This document shows positions 7,632 to 14,881 of a DNA stretch of 64,000 nucleotides, piece by piece; positions within the stretch are counted from its first letter, which is position 1; each line of letters opens with the position of its first letter. Position numbers and translations under genes: made by a program. Location: assembly GCF_007679045.1 (NCBI RefSeq), contig NZ_VEFS01000001.1, positions 970,706 to 1,034,705 on the forward strand. The letters are read 5' to 3'. The stretch comes from Microbacterium sp. BH-3-3-3. Its GTDB lineage: Bacteria; Actinomycetota; Actinomycetes; Actinomycetales; Microbacteriaceae. The notes beneath the pieces are model-generated. The model had not been told where the DNA came from, searched no databases, and saw nothing but the letters and a program-made list of their open reading frames with translations.

Positions 7632-8495
7632 TCAGTAGAGGTCGGCCTTGCCGGCGGCGCCGAACAGGTCGATCTTCTCAACGGCGGTCACCTTCATGGC
7701 GGCGATGCACTCGGGCTGGATGGCGTTCGGCTCGCGCAGGCGGCGGTCGGTGCCGAGCACCTCGCGCATGCGGTCGTGGTACGCCACCTTGATGTCGCTG
7801 GAGATGTTGATCTTGTTGATGCCGAGCGACACCGCGCGGGCGAGCTCCGCGTCGGGGTTGCTCGATCCGCCGTGCAGCACGAGCGGGATGCCGACGGCGG
7901 CCTTGATCTGCTCGAGCAGGTCGTGGCGCAGCTCGGGGTTCTTCTCGGCCGGGTAAAGACCGTGCGAGGTGCCGATGGCGATCGCGAGGCTGTCGACGCC
8001 GGTCTGCTCGACGAAGCGCACCGCGTCGTCGACGTTGGTGTAGATGATCTCGGCCGCTCCCGACTCGCCGTAGCTGTCGTTCGCGCCGATGGTGCCGAGC
8101 TCTCCCTCGACCTGCACGCCGACGGCGTGGGCGGCCTCGACGACCTTGCGGGTGAGCGCCACGTTCTGCTCGAACGGCTCGAGCGAGGCGTCGATCATGA
8201 CCGAGGTGAAGCCGGCCTTGATCGCGGTGATGATCTGGTCGTACGTTCCGCCGTGGTCCCAGTGGATGGCCACCGGCACGCTCGAGCGGTGCGCGCGGGC
8301 GTGCATCGCCGGGATCAGGTCGGTGGTGATGTGCGAGACCTCGTCGGGGTGGATCGCGATGATGACCGGAGCGTTCTTCTCCTCGCTGATGTCCATGATC
8401 CCGGTGAACATCGCCCAGTCGCTGATGTTGAAGGCCGGGATGGCGAAGCTGTGGGCATTGGCGACGTCGAGGATGGACTTGCCGGTGTAAAGCAC
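7632..8495 (-). CDS. Class II ketose-bisphosphate aldolase
   Basis: A 287-residue zinc-dependent aldolase of the fructose/tagatose-bisphosphate family. It contains AFNISDW (21-27), the metal and catalytic pair in HWDHGG (Asp80, His81), VEGELG, GTSHGLY and VLHGGSS, with the later histidines as further zinc ligands. It would cleave a ketose 1-phosphate or bisphosphate to dihydroxyacetone phosphate plus an aldehyde. The GTG start at 8495 follows AAGGAG by six bases. It sits between the inner-membrane permease and the sugar kinase of the operon. The exact ketose is unknown; tagatose-, fuculose-like or modified sugars are all possible. Confidence 0.88.
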   Translation of the reverse strand: MLYTGKSILDVANAHSFAIPAFNISDWAMFTGIMDISEEKNAPVIIAIHPDEVSHITTDLIPAMHARAHRSSVPVAIHWDHGGTYDQIITAIKAGFTSVMIDASLEPFEQNVALTRKVVEAAHAVGVQVEGELGTIGANDSYGESGAAEIIYTNVDDAVRFVEQTGVDSLAIAIGTSHGLYPAEKNPELRHDLLEQIKAAVGIPLVLHGGSSNPDAELARAVSLGINKINISSDIKVAYHDRMREVLGTDRRLREPNAIQPECIAAMKVTAVEKIDLFGAAGKADLY

Positions 8496-8530
8496 GGATG
8501 ACTCCTTGTTCGGGGTTGGTTGGGCGGCGG

Positions 8531-9433
8531 TCAGCTCTTCACCGAGCCGGCCGTCAGGCCGCTGATGAAGAAGCGTTGGAAGAAGAGGAAGAGCAGCAGC
8601 ACCGGGATCGAGCCGAGGATGCTCATCGCCATGATCTGGTTCCACTCGTACGAGTGCTGGCCCATGAGCAACTGGATGCCGATGGGCACGGTGCGCATGT
8701 CGATGGTGCGCGTGAGGGTCAGGGCGAACAGGAACTCGTTCCACGCGATCATGAACGTGTAGATGCCCACCGAGACGATGCCCGGGATCGAGATCGGCAC
8801 GAGCACGCGCCACAGCGCGGTGAAGGAGCCGGCGCCGTCGACGCGGACCGCCTCGTCGAGCTCCTTGGGGAGGGTGTTGAAGTACCCGGTCATCATGATG
8901 ATCGCGTAGGGCAACGTGAAGACCATGTAGGTGAAGATCAGGCCCGGATAGGTGTTGTAAAGGCCGAGCCCGACCATCAGCCCGAAGTACGGGATGAGCA
9001 GCGTGATCGGCGGCACGGCTTGGACGCTGACGATGATGACGTTGACGATGCGCTTGCCGCGGAACTCGAAGCGGCTGAACGCGTACGCCGCCTGGATCGC
9101 GACGAGGAGCGTCAGGATCGTCACCGCTCCCGCCACGACGTAGCTGTTGATGAAGAAGCGCACCGTCTCGGGGTTGGTGAAGATCGACACGTACGCGTCG
9201 AACGAGAAGGTGTCGGTGATCAGGCGCGGCGGGAGCTCGAAGATCTGCGTGTTCGACTTGAACGAGCTCGACAGCATCCACAGCACCGGACCCGCGGCGA
9301 ACACCGCTCCGATGACGAGGCCGATGAGCACGCCGGTCTGGGCGAGCCGGCGACGCGTCTTCGTGGTAGCGACGCGCTGACGCGGGGCGGTGGTGCCGAC
9401 GCGCTGACGCGGCGTGGTGGTCGTCGAGGCCAT
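8531..9433 (-). CDS. Carbohydrate ABC transporter permease, MalG type
   Basis: A 300-residue integral membrane subunit with a long N-terminal first helix (about 32-54) and five more predicted helices. The EAA loop that contacts the ATPase is ELDEAVRVDGAGSFTAL, with the typical following I-P. The C-terminus ends FFISGLTAGSVKS, as in MalG-like CUT1 permeases. The N-terminal tail carries a repeated RQRV(G/A)TT, a small in-frame duplication. It directly follows the MalF-type gene (one base between). No ATPase gene is in the operon, so a shared MsiK-type ATPase encoded elsewhere is likely. Confidence 0.93.
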   Translation of the reverse strand: MASTTTTPRQRVGTTAPRQRVATTKTRRRLAQTGVLIGLVIGAVFAAGPVLWMLSSSFKSNTQIFELPPRLITDTFSFDAYVSIFTNPETVRFFINSYVVAGAVTILTLLVAIQAAYAFSRFEFRGKRIVNVIIVSVQAVPPITLLIPYFGLMVGLGLYNTYPGLIFTYMVFTLPYAIIMMTGYFNTLPKELDEAVRVDGAGSFTALWRVLVPISIPGIVSVGIYTFMIAWNEFLFALTLTRTIDMRTVPIGIQLLMGQHSYEWNQIMAMSILGSIPVLLLFLFFQRFFISGLTAGSVKS

Positions 9434-9434
9434 G

Positions 9435-10364
9435 TCAGTCCCTCGCCTTCTGCTGGCGGACGTAGAGCACCGCGATGATCATCGACATCGCCAGGACCAG
9501 CACCGCCGAGGTGGAGGCCATCGAGAAGTCGTATTTCGCGAATGCGAGCTTGTAGGTGAAGGTGCTGAGCATCTCGGTGACGTCGATCGGACCGCCGCCC
9601 GTGGTCAGCCAGATGAGGGCGAACTGCTGCGAGGTCCAGATCAGGTCGAGCAGCACGAGGCTGACGATGATGGGTCGCAGCTGCGGGATCGTGACGTTCC
9701 AGAACCGCTGCGCGGGGCTCGCCCCGTCGACGGTCGCCGCCTCGTACAGGTCGCTCGGAATGCCCTGGAGGCCGGCGAGCAAGCTGACCATGAAGAACGG
9801 GTAGCCGGCCCAGATGTTGATGAACGTGACGGTGCCCAGGGCGAGCTGCGGCGACGAGAGCCACTCGATGTTCGTGTTCAGGAGGAAGTTGACGATGCCG
9901 TTGGGGGCGAGCAGCATGCGCCACAGCACCGCGATCACCGCGACGGTGAACAGCCAGGGCAGCACGTACAGCCCGCGGAAGATCGCGCGGGGCACCGCTC
10001 CGATCAGGCGACTGTTGAGCAGCATCGCGAACGACAGACCGAGCACGAGGTGCGCGGCGACGCTGGTGAGGGTGAAGAAAAGGGTGTTGCCGGTGGCCTT
10101 CCAGAAGCCCGGGTCCGTCAGGATCGCGACGTAGTTGTCGACGCCGACGAGGTCGGGACTCTTGTTCAGGATGACGTTGTCCTGGAAGGAGTACCCCACG
10201 ACCATCACGATCGGAACGATCATCAGGACGAAGAGCAGGATCAGGGTCGGCGACAGGAAGACGTACGCCTCGCCGGCCTTGCGGAGCTGGCGGGTGCGGC
10301 GCGAGGTGGGCCGTCCGGTGACGATCACCTCGGTGTCGGGGGGAGTGAGGGTGCGCATTGACAT
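9435..10364 (-). CDS. Carbohydrate ABC transporter permease, MalF type
   Basis: A 309-residue permease with six predicted helices, beginning with VFLSPTLILLFVLMIVPIVM. The EAA loop is DLYEAATVDGASPAQRF followed by TIPQLRP. It forms the channel with the MalG-type partner. The start at 10364 is preferred over 10397 because the upstream bases contain the stem-loop that follows the binding-protein gene; an ATG at 10358 is also possible. The 73-base gap from the binding-protein gene holds a strong stem-loop. Confidence 0.92.
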   Translation of the reverse strand: MSMRTLTPPDTEVIVTGRPTSRRTRQLRKAGEAYVFLSPTLILLFVLMIVPIVMVVGYSFQDNVILNKSPDLVGVDNYVAILTDPGFWKATGNTLFFTLTSVAAHLVLGLSFAMLLNSRLIGAVPRAIFRGLYVLPWLFTVAVIAVLWRMLLAPNGIVNFLLNTNIEWLSSPQLALGTVTFINIWAGYPFFMVSLLAGLQGIPSDLYEAATVDGASPAQRFWNVTIPQLRPIIVSLVLLDLIWTSQQFALIWLTTGGGPIDVTEMLSTFTYKLAFAKYDFSMASTSAVLVLAMSMIIAVLYVRQQKARD

Positions 10365-10385
10365 GGTGTGCGGCTTTCGATGAGC

Positions 10386-10423
10386 GGGATGCCGCACCGC
10401 CAGGCGGTACGGTGCGGCATCCC
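10386..10423 (-). terminator. Intra-operon stem-loop after the binding-protein gene
   Basis: Perfect 14-base arms, GGGATGCCGCACCG and CGGTGCGGCATCCC, around a ten-base loop, with no T run. It lies between the solute-binding-protein stop and the first permease. This position is typical of partial terminators or mRNA-stabilising hairpins that raise binding protein over permease output. Confidence 0.7.
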
Positions 10424-10437
10424 GGATCAGGATCGGA

Positions 10438-11730
10438 TCAGAACTCCGACGTCCATTCGTCCTGCGACTTCTTCAGCGCGTCGCTCATGGACTGCTGACC
10501 GTCGAGGGCTGCCTGGAACTGCTCGCCGAACTGGCGCATCAGGTCCTCGGCGACGGGCAGACCGGTGAACTCGTTCGCCGGGTAGCCCTTCTTGTAGATG
10601 TCGAAGGCGGTCTTGAACAGCTCGTCGTCCTCGACGAACGTGGGCACGCTCTCGGTGTTGCCCGGGAACGCCTTGGCCATCGTCGACAGCTCGCTGTTGA
10701 CGTCCTTGCCCATCAGGAACTGCACGAGCTTGAATGCGGCGTCCTTGTGCTCGGAGTTCTCGGCGACGCCGATGCCCCACGAGGCGTAGGGGATGCCGCG
10801 CTCGCCGGAGAAGCCGTCTTCGGCGGGGATCGCCGAGATCGAGAACTTCAGGTCGGGGTTGGACTCGCGGATGAGGTTGATGTGCGCGAGCGAGTCGATC
10901 ATCATGCCCACGCGGCCGTTCGTGAACTCCTCGACCTTGTCCTGCTCCTTCATGGTGAACGAGCCCGGCGCGATGACGCCGTCCTTCCACAGCTGCTGGA
11001 TGTAGTCGGTCGCCGACGAGACGTCGGAGTTCGTCAGGTCGGGCTTGCCGTCCTTGAGCATCGATCCGCCCGAGGCCCACACCCACGACATGACGTCGTT
11101 CTGCACGCCGTTGGGGGCTTCGAGCGAGAGCGGAAGCACCCACCCGGAGACGTCGCCGCCGAGGGCGGTGATCTTCTTCGCGGCGTCGGCGAACTCGGTG
11201 CGCGTGGACGGCGGGGCCGAGACGCCCGCCTGCGAGAGCAGACCGTCGTTCGTGAACATCGGGTAGACGAAGTTGACGACCGGGATCATGTACGTGCTGC
11301 CGTCGACCTTGATCTGGCTGGCGAGCTGGCTCTCGTCGTAGCCGGAGTCGCTCATGAGCTTCGACAGGTCGGCGATCACGCCCTGCTTGGCGAAGTCGCT
11401 GACCCACGCGCCGTCGAGACCGACGACGTCGGGCATGGTGCCGGATGCCGCTCCGGCGAAGAGCTGCTCCTTGGTGGAGGCGTACGGGCCGCTGACCAGG
11501 TCGACCTTGATGCCCGGGTTCTCCTTCTCGAACTGGTCCATGAGACCGCGGAATTGCCCGTCGCCCAGTTCGGGCTCCCACCACTGGGCGAATTCGATCG
11601 TGACGTCCCCGCCGTCCGCGGGTGCGGCGTTGTTCGACGAGCACCCCGCCATCGCCAGGAGGGTCGTGGCCGCTGCTGCGACACCGACGAGCTTGAAGGC
11701 GTTCCGACGCCGGCGCCCGCTGTTGTCCAT
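10438..11730 (-). CDS. Carbohydrate ABC transporter solute-binding lipoprotein
   Basis: A 430-residue extracytoplasmic sugar-binding protein of the CUT1 type. After MDNSGRRRRN a hydrophobic segment leads to the lipobox LLAMAGC with Cys30 as the lipid anchor. The mature protein has the family landmarks IEFAQWW, KENPGIKV, GTMPDVVGLD and ASWGIGV. It is the first gene of the operon and has a strong GAGGAGA ribosome binding site. The upstream region is shared with the divergent DeoR regulator and contains direct repeats that could be the operator. Ligand not predictable. Confidence 0.92.
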   Translation of the reverse strand: MDNSGRRRRNAFKLVGVAAAATTLLAMAGCSSNNAAPADGGDVTIEFAQWWEPELGDGQFRGLMDQFEKENPGIKVDLVSGPYASTKEQLFAGAASGTMPDVVGLDGAWVSDFAKQGVIADLSKLMSDSGYDESQLASQIKVDGSTYMIPVVNFVYPMFTNDGLLSQAGVSAPPSTRTEFADAAKKITALGGDVSGWVLPLSLEAPNGVQNDVMSWVWASGGSMLKDGKPDLTNSDVSSATDYIQQLWKDGVIAPGSFTMKEQDKVEEFTNGRVGMMIDSLAHINLIRESNPDLKFSISAIPAEDGFSGERGIPYASWGIGVAENSEHKDAAFKLVQFLMGKDVNSELSTMAKAFPGNTESVPTFVEDDELFKTAFDIYKKGYPANEFTGLPVAEDLMRQFGEQFQAALDGQQSMSDALKKSQDEWTSEF

Positions 11731-11770
11731 CGTTTCTCCTCGTTGAGATCTGCTGCATTTCGCGCTGTTC

Positions 11771-11813
11771 TGCGCGTTCTTGCATCTTTGAGCATGAGTA
11801 TGCGCGTCCTTGC
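11771..11813. promoter_or_regulatory. Paired 13-bp direct repeats, candidate DeoR operator
   Basis: TGCGCGTTCTTGC (11771-11783) and TGCGCGTCCTTGC (11801-11813) differ at one base and are exactly 30 bases apart, about three helical turns. They lie 40 to 80 bases upstream of the binding-protein start, in the region shared with the DeoR gene. DeoR/GlpR proteins commonly bind repeated half-sites, so this is the best operator candidate; that step is inference. Confidence 0.5.
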
Positions 11814-11964
11814 GGGAGAAGGTCAAGCGTTCGATGCAGATTCGTGACAATTCACGCACGAAAGCGCGCCAGAGAACGCAGATCACCGGCCAAAGCTGCT
11901 GTTCTTTGCCGTTTTCTCACAAATCCTGCGGATGCCGCAGCAGAACCGTGCTAAAGATGACGCC

Positions 11965-12771
11965 ATGGACGGAAGCACAGCCACGACGAAGCGGCGGTTG
12001 CCGGCGGGCCGCAAGGCGGAACTCGCCGCCTACGTCGCCGACACCGGACAGGTCACGGTGGTCGACCTCGCCTCGCACTTCGGCGTCTCGATCGACACCG
12101 TCCGCCGCGATCTCGATCAGCTCGATCGCGAGGGCATCGTCGTGCGCACGCACGGCGGGGCCGTCAGCGCGATGTCGGTCCCCGGCCGTGATCGCGGGCT
12201 GGACGTGCGCCTGCAGATGCAGATCTCCGAGAAAGAGCGCATCGCCGCCCTCGCCGTCGAGCTCATCGAAGACGGCTCCACGCTCATGCTGAACGCCGGC
12301 ACGACGACGCTCGCCGTCGCGCGCGCCCTGCGCAACCACCGCGACCTCACCATCGCGACGAACAACCTGCGCATCCCCGCCGAGATCTCGCCGTCGGTGT
12401 TCCGCGACCTCTTCATCTTCGGCGGAGCGGTCCGCACGATCACCCAGGCCACCACGGGCCCGGTGACCCTCGCGATGAACTCGCACTCCCCCGAGGTCGA
12501 CATCCGCAGCGACTACGCCCTCATCGCGGTGGGGGCGGTCGACGGGTCGGGCTTCTCCACGAGCAACCTCGGCGACGCCACGATGATGACCGAGATGATC
12601 CAGAAGGCCGACCGCACGGCGATCCTCGCCGACTCCTCCAAGCTCGACCGGCGCCTGTTTGCGCAGATCGCCCCTCTCGAGAAGGCGGACTACCTCATCA
12701 CCGACGCACCGCCGTCCGCGGAGCTCGCTGCAGCCCTCGCGGAGGCGGGCGTCACGGTCCTGACCCCCTGA
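11965..12771 (+). CDS. DeoR/GlpR-family sugar-responsive repressor
   Basis: A 268-residue DeoR protein. The N-terminal helix-turn-helix covers VTVVDLASHFGVSIDTVRRDLDQLDREG split across residues 30-57, followed by the family signature VVRTHGGA. The C-terminal sensor domain has the usual LNAGTTT, ATNN, FGGAVR and DSSKLDR blocks that bind a sugar phosphate. Divergence from the sugar operon implies control of that operon and of itself. The start at 11965 has TAAAGAT just upstream and no ribosome binding site, so it may be leaderless. Its stop is three bases from the convergent dehydrogenase gene. Confidence 0.92.
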   Translation: MDGSTATTKRRLPAGRKAELAAYVADTGQVTVVDLASHFGVSIDTVRRDLDQLDREGIVVRTHGGAVSAMSVPGRDRGLDVRLQMQISEKERIAALAVELIEDGSTLMLNAGTTTLAVARALRNHRDLTIATNNLRIPAEISPSVFRDLFIFGGAVRTITQATTGPVTLAMNSHSPEVDIRSDYALIAVGAVDGSGFSTSNLGDATMMTEMIQKADRTAILADSSKLDRRLFAQIAPLEKADYLITDAPPSAELAAALAEAGVTVLTP

Positions 12772-12774
12772 CGC

Positions 12775-13902
12775 TCAGTCGGCGACGAGGGGCACGCGCA
12801 GGATCGCGTCGGAATCGCCGCCTCCACGGTCGGTGTTGCTCGTCACGACCCACAGTGCACCGTCGGGGGCGACGACGACGTCGCGCAGCCGCCCGTACGT
12901 GCCGACGAAGTACTCCGACGCCGCGCCCAGGTCGGCCGTCGGGACGACGCGCACGCGCTGGCCGCGCAAGTTGGCGATCACCACCGCCCCGTCGATCACC
13001 GCGAGACCACTCGGACTGGCATCCGTCGGCGCCCACTGCTGCACGGGGTCCACGAAGCCCGCCTGCCCTCCCGTGCCCTCGACCTCGGGCCAGCCGTAGT
13101 TCGCACCCGGCTCGATGACGTTCAACTCGTCCCAGGTGTTCTGGCCGAACTCCGACGCGTACATGACGCCCGCGGCATCCCACCCGATGCCCTGCGGGTT
13201 GCGGTGACCGAGACTCCACACCGGCGAACCCGGGAACGGGTTGTCGGCAGGTATGGCCCCGTCGGGCTCGACGCGCAGGATCTTGCCGCCGAGCGAACCG
13301 GAATCCTGGGCGGCACCGGGTTCGGAGGCATCTCCGGCCGTGACGTACAGCAGGCCGTCGGGGCCGAAGGCGATGCGCCCGCCGTTGTGGATGTTCGCCG
13401 AGGGGATGCCGTCGACCACCGTCTCGGCGGCGCCCAGGCGCAGCGAGCCGGGCTCGCCCTCGAGGGGGAGACGCATCACGCGGTTGTCGTCGGCCGTCGT
13501 CGCGTAGGCGTACAGGAACCCGTCGGAGACGGCGATGCCGAGCAGGCCTCCTTCGCCGCCGGGCGCGACCCCGGGTACCTCGCCGACCACTCGCGTGGAT
13601 CCGTCGACGATCTCGAGCACCTCGCCGGTGTCGCGTTGGCTCACCAGCGCGGTGTCCGCGTCGAAGGCGACCGACCACGGGGTCGTGAGCCCCTCGACCA
13701 CCGTGGTCGGCTCCAGAGAGAGGGCGAGCGGTGCATCGGAAGACGACGACGGCGACGGCGACGGGGCAATGGACGAGGGCGGCGCGGGGCTCGGGGTGCC
13801 GGCATCCGTCTGCCGTTCGGCAGCGCATCCGGCGAGGGCGGCGAGCGCGAGCGCCCCGACGGCGGCCGCGGTCGCGCGCAGCGGAACAGTAGCGGTGGTC
13901 AT
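12775..13902 (-). CDS. PQQ-dependent sugar dehydrogenase-type lipoprotein
   Basis: A 375-residue secreted lipoprotein: signal with lipobox ALAGC (Cys26), then a 30-residue Pro/Ser linker, then a six-bladed beta-propeller of the soluble glucose/sorbosone dehydrogenase family. Landmarks are LTTPWSVAF, GGEGGLLGIAV, HNGGRIAFGPDGLLYV, GSLGGKILR, LGHRNPQGI and WDELNVIEPGANYGWP. The family oxidises aldose sugars with pyrroloquinoline quinone and calcium, though many actinobacterial members lack proven activity. The start follows GAGGAGAGCC. Its regulation is unclear; it is convergent with the DeoR gene. Confidence 0.87.
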   Translation of the reverse strand: MTTATVPLRATAAAVGALALAALAGCAAERQTDAGTPSPAPPSSIAPSPSPSSSSDAPLALSLEPTTVVEGLTTPWSVAFDADTALVSQRDTGEVLEIVDGSTRVVGEVPGVAPGGEGGLLGIAVSDGFLYAYATTADDNRVMRLPLEGEPGSLRLGAAETVVDGIPSANIHNGGRIAFGPDGLLYVTAGDASEPGAAQDSGSLGGKILRVEPDGAIPADNPFPGSPVWSLGHRNPQGIGWDAAGVMYASEFGQNTWDELNVIEPGANYGWPEVEGTGGQAGFVDPVQQWAPTDASPSGLAVIDGAVVIANLRGQRVRVVPTADLGAASEYFVGTYGRLRDVVVAPDGALWVVTSNTDRGGGDSDAILRVPLVAD

Positions 13903-14211
13903 GGCTCTCCTCGTCGGGGTCCGTGGATCTCCGGGATACCCGCCCGACCTGAGTTCTCGGTGAGGGTTGCGCCGCCTCGCGTCGCGCGGGGGCGAGCGTC
14001 GTTCGCGGGTGACCTCCATCTGGCGGGCGGGTGAGAGGTCGGAGGACCCTGCAGTGGGGGTGACGCCGCCGCGCTCCGCCGCGCGGCCCTCGTGATGGGG
14101 CCGGACGACACTCCACCCGCCCGGGCCGACGTCGGCACGCCCCTCAGCCGGGATAACGGGGGTCCTTGTATGAGGATGCCCAACCCCGTCCTCGCCCACC
14201 AAGGAGCACCC
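13903..14211. other. Intergenic region upstream of the TasA-like gene
   Basis: About 309 bases divergent between the dehydrogenase lipoprotein and the secreted-protein gene. I see no credible small gene. Near the right end are GGGATAACGGGGG and TATGAGG, which might be part of a promoter, and the AAGGAG ribosome binding site of the next gene. No clear operator symmetry or terminator. Confidence 0.4.
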
Positions 14212-14871
14212 GTGTCCTCATCGTCCTCACCCACGCCCGCGCGCCGGCGCCGCCGCCTCGCGCTGCCCGTCGTCCTCGCCGGCAGCATTGCCTCGCTGAT
14301 CCTCGCCCTCGGGCTCTCACCCACCGTCGCCGCTTTCACCGCGTCGATCCAGAACACGATCAACACCGCCGGCGCGGGCTCGCTGATCATGCAGGAGAAC
14401 GACTCCACCGGGCAGATCGTCTGCAAGAGCACCGACGGTGCGAGCGGGGTGTCCACGAACAGCGCCACGTGTTCGACCATCAACAAGTACGGCGGCGACT
14501 TGGCGATGGCACCGGGCCAGACGGTCACGACGAACATCCCGATCCTGAACGCCGGAACGCTCGACGCGAAGGGCTTCACGCTGACCCCCGGCGCGTGCAC
14601 CCAGTCGGCCTCGAGCACGGTCTACGGCTCCGCCACCGACCTGTGCTCGCAGATGAAGATCAAGATCACCTCCGGCGCCTTCGTCCTCTACGACGGCACC
14701 GTCGCCGGCCTGTCGTCGACGATCGACATCCTCGACAAGGTGGGGGCCTCTTCGCTCCCGGCCGGTTCGTCGGCGACCTTCACGTTCGCGGTGACCCTGC
14801 CGAGCACCCTCGACGCCAGCTACTCGAACCTGAAGGTGTCGCAGCCGCTCACCTGGACGTTCTCGTCCTGA
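14212..14871 (+). CDS. Secreted TasA/camelysin-like protein with SipW-type signal peptide
   Basis: A 219-residue exported protein starting with GTG six bases after AAGGAG. The signal has a basic start (RRRRR, 11-15), a hydrophobic core (18-36) and the SipW-type junction SPTVAAFTASIQNTINTAGA, with cleavage expected near Ala41. The mature part is beta-rich, threonine/serine-rich and has four cysteines (71, 87, 129, 145), enough for two disulphides. It resembles TasA/CalY-type proteins, which form surface fibres or matrix components in Firmicutes. The next gene, ten bases downstream, encodes a SipW-type signal peptidase, its likely processing enzyme. Function as fibre, pilus-like or matrix protein is inference. 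Confidence 0.72.
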   Translation: MSSSSSPTPARRRRRLALPVVLAGSIASLILALGLSPTVAAFTASIQNTINTAGAGSLIMQENDSTGQIVCKSTDGASGVSTNSATCSTINKYGGDLAMAPGQTVTTNIPILNAGTLDAKGFTLTPGACTQSASSTVYGSATDLCSQMKIKITSGAFVLYDGTVAGLSSTIDILDKVGASSLPAGSSATFTFAVTLPSTLDASYSNLKVSQPLTWTFSS

Positions 14872-14881
14872 GCCCCGCCCC

